A stretch of 38,045 nt of DNA from Thermococcus profundus (GTDB lineage: Archaea; Methanobacteriota_B; Thermococci; Thermococcales; Thermococcaceae): positions 1 through 38,045 of the forward strand of contig NZ_CP014863.1 of NCBI RefSeq assembly GCF_002214585.1, written 5' to 3'. A model generated the notes under the pieces. It ran no database searches. It saw nothing but the letters and a program-made list of their open reading frames with translations, and had not been told where the DNA came from. Numbering within the stretch: position 1 is the stretch's first letter; each line of letters begins with the position of its first letter. Shown piece by piece: positions 23,581 through 30,502 of the stretch. Position numbers and translations under genes: made by a program.

Positions 23581-24780
23581 TTAGGAGATTTCAGGTTTTT
23601 GATGAAGTTTCTGCTGAATAACTTGAGTGGTAATATTCTTGACGAGAAACGGATCCTCTTGTAACTGAAACATGTGGGTTCTCCCGTAGCGACCGCGACT
23701 TACAACGCGCCTGGTTAGTAAGCCCTCACTCTCCAATTTTGCACCAATGTAATTGATAACATGCTTCATAGTTCGATAATCCCAGTCAAGAGCATTCGCA
23801 ATATCGCGATATCTTAAGTAAAGCTCGCTACTGCTAACTTCTTTTTTCTCAATACTCATAGCAGCTAGAGCATGCAACAATAGAAGGGCATCAGTATCAA
23901 GATTCATGATGATCTGTTCAATAACGCTTCTCTCAACCCGATCAATTGCAGCCCAAATCGTTTTTTCAGTAATCTTGTCTTCGCCGAGGGTAGCTGCCTC
24001 GCGCAAAACCATAAAAGCCCATCTAAGATCCCGACTCTGCCGTCGAATGAGGGCCGCCAGTAGCCGTATGGCAGCATCATCCACAGCCCCAGGAACAAAA
24101 GCCTGCTCAACACGATCCTTAAGAATCGCATAAAGCTCTTCAGCATCGTAATTTCTGAAATAAACCAGAACCGGTGAAAGGCTTGAAAAAGTTGGTGCAG
24201 AGAGCCGTTCGAGTGTCACAGCATTGTTCGTGACAAAAAAATTCGAAACAGCCACCTTACCAGCGCGCTCGTTGATCCGCGTCAGTGAATAAATCAACCC
24301 ATCCAAATCCCCCTCTTTCTTCCGCATTTTATCAATCTCATCCATAATGAAAAGATATCGCATGTTAGAAGTCCTTAAAAACTCCAGAAGCTTATCATAA
24401 ACATCCGCCGTACTCATACCCCCATGGAGCCCAGACACTCCTAATTCTCTGGCAAGAGCGAGGAGAGCATTTCTGTGAGTGAGATCCTTAACACTTATGT
24501 AAATTGCCCGACTGTTGATGTTCTTCTCACGAGCGAGATCATTGTAGTCCTGCTCTAGTTGTCGAACTGCCACAGTCTTACCTACACCGGGCTCCCCATA
24601 AATGATGACATTAATATTAATCCCCTGGAAGAGGAAACTTGCAGCGTGCTTAGTAATGTCTTCAATCTCCTTCTCCCTAAACAAGAGACGTGGGGGTATG
24701 TAACTTTCAGATAACACCTCAGGATGAACCAGTAGTTGATGAGTAGATTCAAACTTTTGAAGGATATCTTTTATCCTCAT
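23581..24780 (-). CDS. Orc1/Cdc6-type replication initiator
   Basis: A 399-residue AAA+ ATPase with Walker A GEPGVGKT (62-69), Walker B FIMDEIDKM (144-152), sensor-1 FFVTNN (181-186), and a C-terminal winged helix (about 310-385; KHVINYIGAKLESEGLLTR, then GRYGRTHMF as wing). This is the archaeal Orc1/Cdc6 layout at typical length (~400). It binds origin recognition boxes and loads the MCM helicase. The ATG at 24780 follows GGGGG; a TTG two codons upstream is less likely. ORB-like repeats and an AT-rich stretch lie just upstream, and the first repeat sits between the TATA box and the ATG, suggesting that the protein controls its own gene. Confidence 0.88.
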   Translation of the reverse strand: MRIKDILQKFESTHQLLVHPEVLSESYIPPRLLFREKEIEDITKHAASFLFQGININVIIYGEPGVGKTVAVRQLEQDYNDLAREKNINSRAIYISVKDLTHRNALLALARELGVSGLHGGMSTADVYDKLLEFLRTSNMRYLFIMDEIDKMRKKEGDLDGLIYSLTRINERAGKVAVSNFFVTNNAVTLERLSAPTFSSLSPVLVYFRNYDAEELYAILKDRVEQAFVPGAVDDAAIRLLAALIRRQSRDLRWAFMVLREAATLGEDKITEKTIWAAIDRVERSVIEQIIMNLDTDALLLLHALAAMSIEKKEVSSSELYLRYRDIANALDWDYRTMKHVINYIGAKLESEGLLTRRVVSRGRYGRTHMFQLQEDPFLVKNITTQVIQQKLHQKPEIS

Positions 24781-24806
24781 GTCCAAGCCCCCATTTCTTA
24801 TTCAGG

Positions 24807-24829
24807 TTTCCACTTCCCAACAAGGGGGG
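24807..24829 (+). repeat. ORB-like box 1
   Basis: TTTCCACTTCCCAACAAGG followed by more G lies in the leader of the Orc1/Cdc6 gene. It combines a TTCCAC core with a G run, the layout of archaeal origin recognition boxes. The TATA-like CTTTTAAATAATG (minus strand, about 24829-24841) lies just behind it. Confidence 0.6.
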
Positions 24830-24866
24830 CATTATTTAAAAGCATTTCCCATAATCCTCCATATCC

Positions 24867-24886
24867 CCCACTTCCTAATAGAGGGG
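24867..24886 (+). repeat. ORB-like box 2
   Basis: CCCACTTCCTAATAGAGGGG is a direct-repeat relative of box 1, about 60 bases further on (CCACTTCC, AA, A, GGGG conserved). It runs into box 3. Confidence 0.55.
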
Positions 24887-24912
24887 TGGGGGGGTATGTT
24901 GCGAAGTGGAAC
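24881..24912 (-). repeat. ORB-like box 3, left arm of a long inverted repeat
   Basis: After a G-rich run comes TATGTTGCGAAGTGGAAC, an exact match to the reverse complement of box 4 at 25187. The arms match over about 30 bases; the G runs differ in length. Confidence 0.65.
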
Positions 24913-25186
24913 TGGGTATTGTATGTATTTGCAGAATTTTAGTTACTTTATGTTATTAAATTATTACAGGCCAAATAAACAGAAATCAACAATCCAGAGA
25001 AGATAACAAAAACAAAAATAAGAAAACAAGGAAGAAAAATAGTATTCAGCAATAAACATAGGCAATTTCAACGTAACAAGTCACATCAATTTTGGAGCTT
25101 TTCTAAGAATATTTTATGAAAAAATTTTCATAGAATATGGAAATGGTATGAGATGAGGAATGGGAATTGCTATTCCCCAAACATGG

Positions 25187-25217
25187 TTCCACTTCGCAAC
25201 ATACCCCCACCCTCTAA
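25187..25217 (+). repeat. ORB-like box 4, right arm of a long inverted repeat
   Basis: TTCCACTTCGCAACATACCC followed by more C and CTCTAAT is the mirror of box 3. The pair faces inward across the AT-rich region, like ORB pairs that position Orc1 on both sides of an unwinding element. Confidence 0.65.
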
Positions 25218-25692
25218 TGTTGTCGCCATTTTGGAACTTTTTTGAAAATCATCTAGCGAGGGTCAAACAACACACCACTCCACGCAAAAAGGAAAGAGAG
25301 AATGAGAGGACAATGTTCTTCAGGAGTTGCTTTTAGCCAAAAACAAAAGACCGGAATAGGAAGAGGAAAGTGAAAAATGAAGAAAAATTCAAACATTGGT
25401 CAGAAAAGAGAACAAAAACTAAAGAAAACTTTAAATGAAAAATACTTACTGACAAAAACTACCAAAACGACAACAATACTCCATACTCTCTCCCACATCT
25501 CTTATTTTATTTTTCATTTTTATTGGCTCTTTTCAATCATTCTTTCTGAGTTCTTACTGTTCAGTCTTCATGATCTTTCAGTCCTCTCCTGTTTCTCTGG
25601 CTGTTTTCCGAACTTTTTCCTATTCCCTAAACTAACCCAAACAGGTGAATAATGGCTGAACACAGCCCAAACACAGGTTATCTCTGATTAAA

Positions 25693-26802
25693 TTAACCAA
25701 TAGTTACTAAACTATTCTCCCCCCGACTGTTGTTCGGGACCACAACACCCATAAGGAACACTTCCCTCAACACGGTATTCACTGCCTCCACAAGGGGGCC
25801 TACTGCCGTCCCAGCACTGGGTTTCGCCAAAAGTTCTAACATAGTAACAACACTCCCAATGACCTCTTTGCTCACCTTGAGAACCTTCCTGATTACTCCA
25901 TTAACGTCCCTCTCATACTTGGTGTAGCCACCTAGAACCCTGGCCAACTTCTCAAGCGATGCCTTAATACCATACTCACGGGCAATCTCATCAACTTCCG
26001 CCGTGATGGAGACTTCCTCAGAGTTGGCCTTCTTGTAGGCACTCCCCCGCTCGATGGCTTCAGCAAGGAGGAGCTTGGCCGTGTCCTCGTCGAGGTCCCT
26101 GATGAGAGCCTTGAATTTCACCCGAGCAAGGCTCTTCTTGAGCTGTACGAGGAACGGCCAGAGCGCGCGCCCAGCTTCCTTGTTCCTCAGGGCAGCCCCA
26201 AGGGTCTCAGGCCCTATGCTGTTCATGTCCACTTGGATGTACTCCCTGAGGACGCTGGGGCCTGTCTTGGGGATTGGAATGCCCAACCGCTTGTACTGTC
26301 TTGAATATTTTGTCCAGGCGCGCTGTTTGGCCTGGAAGAACGCGAGGTCTTGGGTGGTGAAGGCCGTTAAGTGGAAAACCATCGTGTGGCTCTTCTTCTC
26401 GGCGAGGACTGGGGCTGCCTTCGCTATGTGAGCGAGGGCGAATATTCTGGTCTTCTCAACGTCCTGGACGATCTGGACTTTGAACACGCCAAAGTTCTTG
26501 GGGTTGTATGAGATTAGGTAGTGCGTGTTGTTTAAGGTCAGGAGAAGGTCGTATTTTGTGAGCCATATTCCAGTGTTGTTGGTGGGGTTTATCCTTGTGT
26601 TCTTGGGGAGTTGGAATTCGTATGGGGGCTTTCTGGTCATTCTGAGGGGTTTGTCTCGGGCCGTGTTCGCTGTTGGGTTGTCAGAAAAGTCGTAGTACCA
26701 GCTCTTGCTGCCGGTTTTAACTACTCCTCCTATGGCCTCGAGAGCCTTTGAGCCGAAAGTCTTAAATATTCCACCTAACCTATTATCAACTAGCCGTGTC
26801 AT
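25693..26802 (-). CDS. Hypothetical protein, 369 residues
   Basis: The family is unknown. The ATG at 26802 follows GAGGTGATC. The N-terminal ~70 residues are Gly/Ser/Thr/Asn-rich (around KSWYYDFSDNPTANTARDK); the middle is mixed alpha/beta; the C-terminal ~170 residues are helical (ALIRDLDEDTAKLLLAEAIE, VDEIAREYGIKASLEKLARV). There is no signal peptide or membrane span. The coding strand is A/C-rich in the 5' half and G/T-rich in the 3' half. The leader is unusually GC-rich (26833-26861). A TATA-like GTAAAAATAAAAAC (minus strand, 26873-26886) lies upstream; this gene lacks the shared promoter block. Confidence 0.75.
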   Translation of the reverse strand: MTRLVDNRLGGIFKTFGSKALEAIGGVVKTGSKSWYYDFSDNPTANTARDKPLRMTRKPPYEFQLPKNTRINPTNNTGIWLTKYDLLLTLNNTHYLISYNPKNFGVFKVQIVQDVEKTRIFALAHIAKAAPVLAEKKSHTMVFHLTAFTTQDLAFFQAKQRAWTKYSRQYKRLGIPIPKTGPSVLREYIQVDMNSIGPETLGAALRNKEAGRALWPFLVQLKKSLARVKFKALIRDLDEDTAKLLLAEAIERGSAYKKANSEEVSITAEVDEIAREYGIKASLEKLARVLGGYTKYERDVNGVIRKVLKVSKEVIGSVVTMLELLAKPSAGTAVGPLVEAVNTVLREVFLMGVVVPNNSRGENSLVTIG

Positions 26803-26832
26803 GAACGATCACCTCGGTATGTTTTCCCCTTT

Positions 26833-26861
26833 CCCTGCGGGGGGCGGCCGCGGGGTTGGGG
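26833..26861 (-). promoter_or_regulatory. GC-rich structured leader
   Basis: Nearly all G or C in an AT-rich setting, with CGGCCG and CCGCGG palindromes and C and G runs that can pair. It lies in the transcribed leader or at the start point of the gene starting at 26802, about 30-60 bases before the ATG. Confidence 0.4.
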
Positions 26862-27238
26862 TTCAAGTTTGGGTTTTTATTTTTACACACCCATTGTTCT
26901 GGGTACCACCTCTTCGGTGTTTTTCAACTACTAAGTTGGATACTCTTATTAAAAACATTACGCAGGATTCGGTGTTCTCTTCCATAAAGCTCACTCTTTT
27001 AATGTTAAGACAAAGAGTAAGTTCTGAAGCTTTCCAGCGGCTTATGTAGAGCTTGCGATTCTGAAGTATCTGAATAAATATCGAGGTGTTGAACGTAAAA
27101 AGGGTTTTTCTTGAATTCTCCACGTTGGTGCCGTCATATTTTGGGCTTTTATCTTGATTAGAGCATTAAAAATTGTGTTTTAGGTAATAAACGTGTGGAG
27201 AATTTGTTTTTATCTATCGGTTCAGTAGCTAAGTTTAT

Positions 27239-27266
27239 TTTGACTTTGTTTAACACCGAAGTCAAA
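27239..27266. promoter_or_regulatory. Inverted repeat before the HTH gene
   Basis: TTTGACTT (27239-27246) and AAGTCAAA (27259-27266) are exact reverse complements 12 bases apart, next to the ribosome binding site of the gene at 27278. The right arm belongs to the 14-mer also found at 6797-6810. A likely operator of the HTH protein. Confidence 0.6.
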
Positions 27267-27277
27267 GAGGTGAGAGT

Positions 27278-27769
27278 ATGGTAATGCGATTGGATCTCAG
27301 CGTCTTTTCCAGGGTCATTGCAGTCCTAAAGAATGCGGAAGTAGTCAAAGACGAGGGACTGGGGGGAGTCTATCCAGGCTGTCGGGGTTTTTATGATAAC
27401 AGTCGCACTGGTCGTGTGTGGTGCAGGTGCAATGAGGGAGAGATATGTCAGGTAAAGCTTGCTGAGGCCTTAGAGGTTACGCAGTCAACGATGAGTGAGT
27501 TTAGCGACACAATAGCCCTACTGGTTGAATACCACATTGTGGACGTTCGTATTGATCGTTCTGTACGCGCGAGGAATAAACCGAGGAAATACTACTCTTT
27601 AAACCCTGAGTGGCGGGAGAATTTTGTTGTCCTGCTTGATGATCTTGTGCGGGCTCAGGAACAGAGGTTGTTAGAGGATAAAGATGACTTAATGCGGAGT
27701 TTACTAGCTAAGAGGGACGTGGCAAGTTCTCGTGTTCGGGCTGGTTCTCATAAAAAGGCACACATGTGA
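27278..27769 (+). CDS. Winged-helix regulator with an N-terminal cysteine cluster
   Basis: A 163-residue protein, ATG at 27278 behind GAGGTGAG. An N-terminal insertion holds Cys35, Cys49, Cys51 and Cys57 (GVYPGCRGFY, VWCRCNEGEICQ), possibly a metal or redox site. The winged helix follows: VKLAEALEVTQSTMSEFSDT, then a wing with KPRKYYSLNP. The C-terminus is charged and helical. The cysteine cluster sits where a recognition-domain loop would be, so binding could be metal- or redox-controlled (inference). An inverted repeat overlapping its promoter suggests autoregulation, and the same 14-mer before the methyltransferase gene suggests a second target. Confidence 0.75.
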   Translation: MVMRLDLSVFSRVIAVLKNAEVVKDEGLGGVYPGCRGFYDNSRTGRVWCRCNEGEICQVKLAEALEVTQSTMSEFSDTIALLVEYHIVDVRIDRSVRARNKPRKYYSLNPEWRENFVVLLDDLVRAQEQRLLEDKDDLMRSLLAKRDVASSRVRAGSHKKAHM

Positions 27770-27783
27770 GGGTGATTTCCTTC

Positions 27784-28248
27784 TCACTTATCTTTGGCTT
27801 CGGTATTAACCGAAGTTAATGTGACCACCACGCGCTTCTTTTTGCGTTTTTTCATAATCTTTTTCTCCTTTTCGAGCTCTTTCAATGCAGCGTAAAGCTC
27901 GCGCCAGCTTGCACCAGTCATTTTCTTTAGTTCTGTCATTGATTTGACTTCTCCACGTGATAAGAGCTCTATGATAGTTTTTTTCAAATTCTCCAGGCTG
28001 GAGTTTTTTTCTTTATTTGATTCCATCAGGGAGAATACTGTAAGATTATGAACTTCTGTTTGAAGTTGTTGGAGAGTTTTTTTAACTTCTTGAACTTCTT
28101 GGATAGGTGCGGTCTTAGCTTCTAGGACTTTAATTTGTTCCTCAAGCTCGTTCAGACGTTGTTCCAAGTTCTCCACTTTGGAGAGTTCTTGTTTTAGCTG
28201 ATCGACTTCTTCTGAAAGGTTTAGGAGTCGGCGTAGTTTTGAGAACAT
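27784..28248 (-). CDS. Coiled-coil protein with a C-terminal winged helix
   Basis: A 154-residue protein starting at the ATG at 28248. Residues about 8-75 form a heptad-rich coiled coil (LNLSEEVDQLKQELSKVENL and onward), so it should dimerise. Residues about 85-140 form a helix-turn-helix (ELLSRGEVKSMTELKKMTGA, then WRELYAALKELEKEKKI) ending in a very basic KKRKKKR stretch. This resembles plasmid-encoded archaeal DNA-binding proteins used in regulation or partition; the family is not named. It converges on the HTH gene at 27278 with 14 bases between stops. Confidence 0.75.
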   Translation of the reverse strand: MFSKLRRLLNLSEEVDQLKQELSKVENLEQRLNELEEQIKVLEAKTAPIQEVQEVKKTLQQLQTEVHNLTVFSLMESNKEKNSSLENLKKTIIELLSRGEVKSMTELKKMTGASWRELYAALKELEKEKKIMKKRKKKRVVVTLTSVNTEAKDK

Positions 28249-28548
28249 TTTTTTGCCCCATTTGTTTTTAGTTGTGGATAGTTAAAAAAGTTATTTCAAT
28301 ATTGTTTTATCTATTTGGTCTTTGATCCTGAATCTGCTATGCGTTTTTTCTGCTCTTGAGTTAAGACTTGATGGGACTTACTATTTACATCACTAGCTAA
28401 TCTCTCTTAAAATCCTCATTAAACCAATCACTGAGATAAGAGCAAACTGTAAAAGCGGGGTACATAGAACTTAACTAAATGAAAAAGCTTAAAAACTGTG
28501 TATTCAGCTAGAAATACTGCATTAACAAGCTATTTCAACTCCGGATAA

Positions 28549-28562
28549 ACCCCTTTAAAATA
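28549..28562 (+). promoter_or_regulatory. TATA box ahead of the long hairpin
   Basis: CCCCTTTAAAATATGC is a good TATA element. A start about 26 bases downstream would fall at the first base of the hairpin (about 28583). Confidence 0.5.
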
Positions 28563-28582
28563 TGCTTGCTTGAAAAATATGG

Positions 28583-28717
28583 TGAACGTTGCAATTAGTG
28601 AGAAACAAATACGAATTTTGTCCAATTATTAGGTTGCAATAGAAAAAGCACTTAAATTTATTGCATTAAGGTAATCGGACAAAACCCGTATTTGTGTGTC
28701 TTTAAATGCAACGTTCA
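28583..28717 (+). ncRNA. Candidate structured RNA or hairpin element, 60-bp arms
   Basis: Arms 28583-28642 and 28658-28717 align without gaps; by hand I count 45 of 60 matching positions, with perfect blocks TGAACGTTGC, CAAATACG and TTTTGTCC. The loop is 15 bases. No protein frame fits. The placement right after a TATA box suggests a transcribed structured RNA; a replication or resolution hairpin, or a small inverted-repeat element, are alternatives. Orientation is uncertain. Confidence 0.5.
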
Positions 28718-29042
28718 AGGCAAAAAATCGTGACTGACACCATTCATCAAACCACAGTAACCGATTAAAAAACACTGGCTTGATTAGGAATTTAGTAATA
28801 AACCCCGAATAGCAGTCTTCCCCAAGAATGGGTGAGTGTGCTCTTCGATTTTTAAGCCAATGCTTGATAGTTTAGTTCAAGGGGGTGCGGGGGGTTTAAA
28901 AAGCGTGGGGGGTTTTAAAAGTCGGATTTATCATAACGGGGGTTCTGGTTGGAGTGGTGGTGTTTTCGGCGTTTCTGGGTGGGGGTTTCCCTTGTGGGTT
29001 AAGGTGGGGGTAGATAGTAAGCCCGCCGTGGTGTGCCTATCT

Positions 29043-29414
29043 TCATCCTTTGAGTGTGATTGGGTGGATGAAGTGTTGCACGTAATCGAGTTTGGTTTTG
29101 ACTTTGCCGCCGGTGATTTCGTTTGCTCTCTTTAAGTCGTGGGGGGTTATGCTGTTTATGGCTTCCGTCATTGTCTTGTAAACTTGCCTGTTAAGGGTGT
29201 CGTAGTACCCGGTGTCTTCGTCTACGTAGTGGATGTTGTCAATTAGGAGGGATTCTAGTCTTTCTTTGTTGGCTTCTTTTCTTTGGGCTGGGTCCTCGAG
29301 TTCTTTATCTGGGGAGTCGTGGAGGTTGAGTGCTTTGATTAGTTTTTCTGCGTGGTAGCGTGCTTTGCTTCTGGTTTTGTAAGCGTCTCCGTTGAGGATT
29401 ATCACGTAGGGCAT
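29043..29414 (-). CDS. Hypothetical protein, 123 residues
   Basis: The family is unknown. The ATG at 29414 is preferred to the TTG at 29420 because GGAGG lies 8 bases before the ATG but only about 3 before the TTG. It begins MPYVIILNGDAYKTRSKARY, followed by a charged helical protein rich in Lys, Glu and Asp, without membrane or metal motifs. The coding strand is strongly A/C-rich throughout, like the 5' halves of the longer unknown genes to the right. It lies divergently from the gene at 29743. Confidence 0.68.
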   Translation of the reverse strand: MPYVIILNGDAYKTRSKARYHAEKLIKALNLHDSPDKELEDPAQRKEANKERLESLLIDNIHYVDEDTGYYDTLNRQVYKTMTEAINSITPHDLKRANEITGGKVKTKLDYVQHFIHPITLKG

Positions 29415-29742
29415 TTTCAATTCCTCCTTATGTTCTTATTAGTTTGTGGGTTTTATTTATGTTTTTGTTTACGTTACCACCTGAGCCATGCGTGGACTTT
29501 TCTTGGTGATGGGTTGGTAGGAAGTAAAAGGCATTTCTTGTAAAAATAAATTTCTCGTTGGAAGAACAGCGTATTGGAGGGAGATAAAACTAGAAAATAC
29601 TGATTTGGGGTTTATTTAGATAGTTTGCCTATTTTTCTCCCTTTTCTATTGTGGAAAACTTTTTAAACTAAAGAAACATAAACAGTATTCGAAAGACAAA
29701 CAATGAGTGTCTTTGGCAAAAATTAACAGTGGGGTGGTTCTG
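29415..29742. other. Intergenic region between divergent unknown genes
   Basis: It carries the shared promoter block at 29661-29682 for the rightward gene. The leader of about 60 bases contains only an abortive ATG frame of 7 codons (29703). Nothing else is recognisable. Confidence 0.45.
29661..29682 (+). promoter_or_regulatory. Shared promoter block, copy 2
   Basis: TTTTAAAC followed by TAAAGAAACATAAA, matching copy 1 at every position. It lies about 60 bases before the ATG at 29743, the longest leader of the set. Confidence 0.7.
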
Positions 29743-30483
29743 ATGAGTGAGCATGACGGGAATGGAGAGTGGAAGCCGGGAGAGATGGATTATTACCACC
29801 GCTTTGCTGCTGGCTTCATAGCTTCAAAATCCCGCTGGTTTAACATGCAAGGAGCAATAACCTACGAGGACAATGGGGTCCTCAAAGAAAAGTACTTCAG
29901 GATAGTCGAAACCAAGGATGATGAAGGCAACATTACAATGAACATCATACTCGACGGCAAAGAGGCCAAGGTCACTTTGAAAGATGATGACGGCTGGATC
30001 ATACGGGAGGATGGTTCAAAGAAAGGGATTCCAGTGATTCACGTTAGGTTCCTGCGTAAGAATCCGTTCTCTAGTACTGTGGCCACGCTTTTTACAGAGC
30101 TTTCGAAGGATTATGAGGCTAGTGATGTTCCCTTAATTGTGGGGCAGTTGGGGGATGTTGATGCGGTTCGTTTGGCGCCTTTGTTGAGGGCCTTGCTTTT
30201 GGGGAAGGTTGAGAGGGTGCTTATGTGGACGGAGCAGCCTCCTGAGGCTAGGGCTGAGAATGTTGGTGGTTGGTACCAGGTGGATTTTGACAGTAAAAGA
30301 CTCTCGTTGGAAATGCTTGGTAAGTTAGTGGTTGGGGATTGGGTTGTGCGTCAAGTAGTTATCCAGGGTAGGATGTCACTTTACAATCCGGGAAGCCGTC
30401 TCTCCTCAAGACTACCTCAAACAATGGGAATTGGGCTTCATTTGAATTCTCACGAGATGATTAATGGTCTTTTATCTGATTAA
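29743..30483 (+). CDS. Hypothetical protein of the shared-promoter group, 246 residues
   Basis: The family is unknown. The ATG at 29743 is chosen because GGGGTGGT lies just before it; the GTG at 29707 gives a 12-residue longer form without such a site. The N-terminus is acidic with aromatic residues (EWKPGEMDYYHRF), then strands (FRIVETKDDEGNITMNIILD) and a helical C-terminal half (LAPLLRALLLGKVERVLMW). The coding strand changes from A/C-rich to G/T-rich at about 30110. Its stop lies 19 bases before the next start, so the two probably form an operon under the block at 29661. Confidence 0.72.
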   Translation: MSEHDGNGEWKPGEMDYYHRFAAGFIASKSRWFNMQGAITYEDNGVLKEKYFRIVETKDDEGNITMNIILDGKEAKVTLKDDDGWIIREDGSKKGIPVIHVRFLRKNPFSSTVATLFTELSKDYEASDVPLIVGQLGDVDAVRLAPLLRALLLGKVERVLMWTEQPPEARAENVGGWYQVDFDSKRLSLEMLGKLVVGDWVVRQVVIQGRMSLYNPGSRLSSRLPQTMGIGLHLNSHEMINGLLSD

Positions 30484-30502
30484 GTGTATGGGGTGTATGA
30501 AA

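Larger units (their letters stand above)
24781..25692. other. Probable replication origin (ORB-like repeats plus AT-rich region)
   Basis: This 900-bp gene-free region abuts the Orc1/Cdc6 gene. It holds four copies of a CCACTTC-plus-G/C-run box, two as a long inverted pair, flanking an A-rich 270 bp (24915-25184) suited to unwinding. Further right the plus strand is purine-rich (about 25250-25450) and then pyrimidine-rich (about 25480-25660), with GGAATAGGAA (25353-25362) mirrored by TTCCTATTCC (25617-25626). A 91-codon frame at 25377 lacks a ribosome binding site and looks spurious. Confidence 0.7.
26803..27277. other. Intergenic region between divergent genes
   Basis: It contains the GC-rich leader and TATA box of the leftward gene, and a 10-bp inverted repeat AATTCTCCAC (27114-27123) / GTGGAGAATT (27195-27204). 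An 86-codon minus-strand frame at 26863-27123 starts at a GTG without a ribosome binding site and is rejected. The operator-like repeat at 27239-27266 closes it. Confidence 0.5.
28249..29042. other. Gene-free stretch with a long hairpin and a G-rich zone
   Basis: The left part holds the 135-bp inverted repeat at 28583-28717 behind a TATA box at 28549. The right part (about 28870-29040) has many runs of 4-6 G on the plus strand, so the leftward gene ends into C-rich DNA on its own strand. A 99-codon plus frame at 28836 is a by-product of this composition and has no ribosome binding site. Confidence 0.55.

Noticed and set aside
24807-25217. CRISPR array
   Set aside because: The repeats are few, in mixed orientation and irregularly spaced; they fit origin boxes instead.
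25377-25652. 91-codon frame in the origin region
   Set aside because: Lys-rich then Phe-rich product that simply reflects the purine-to-pyrimidine switch of the DNA; no ribosome binding site.
26863-27123. 86-codon minus-strand frame
   Set aside because: Starts at GTG without a ribosome binding site and crosses the promoter of the 26802 gene.
28836-29135. 99-codon Gly-rich frame
   Set aside because: Produced by the G-run composition and overlapping the supported gene at 29043-29414 on the other strand.
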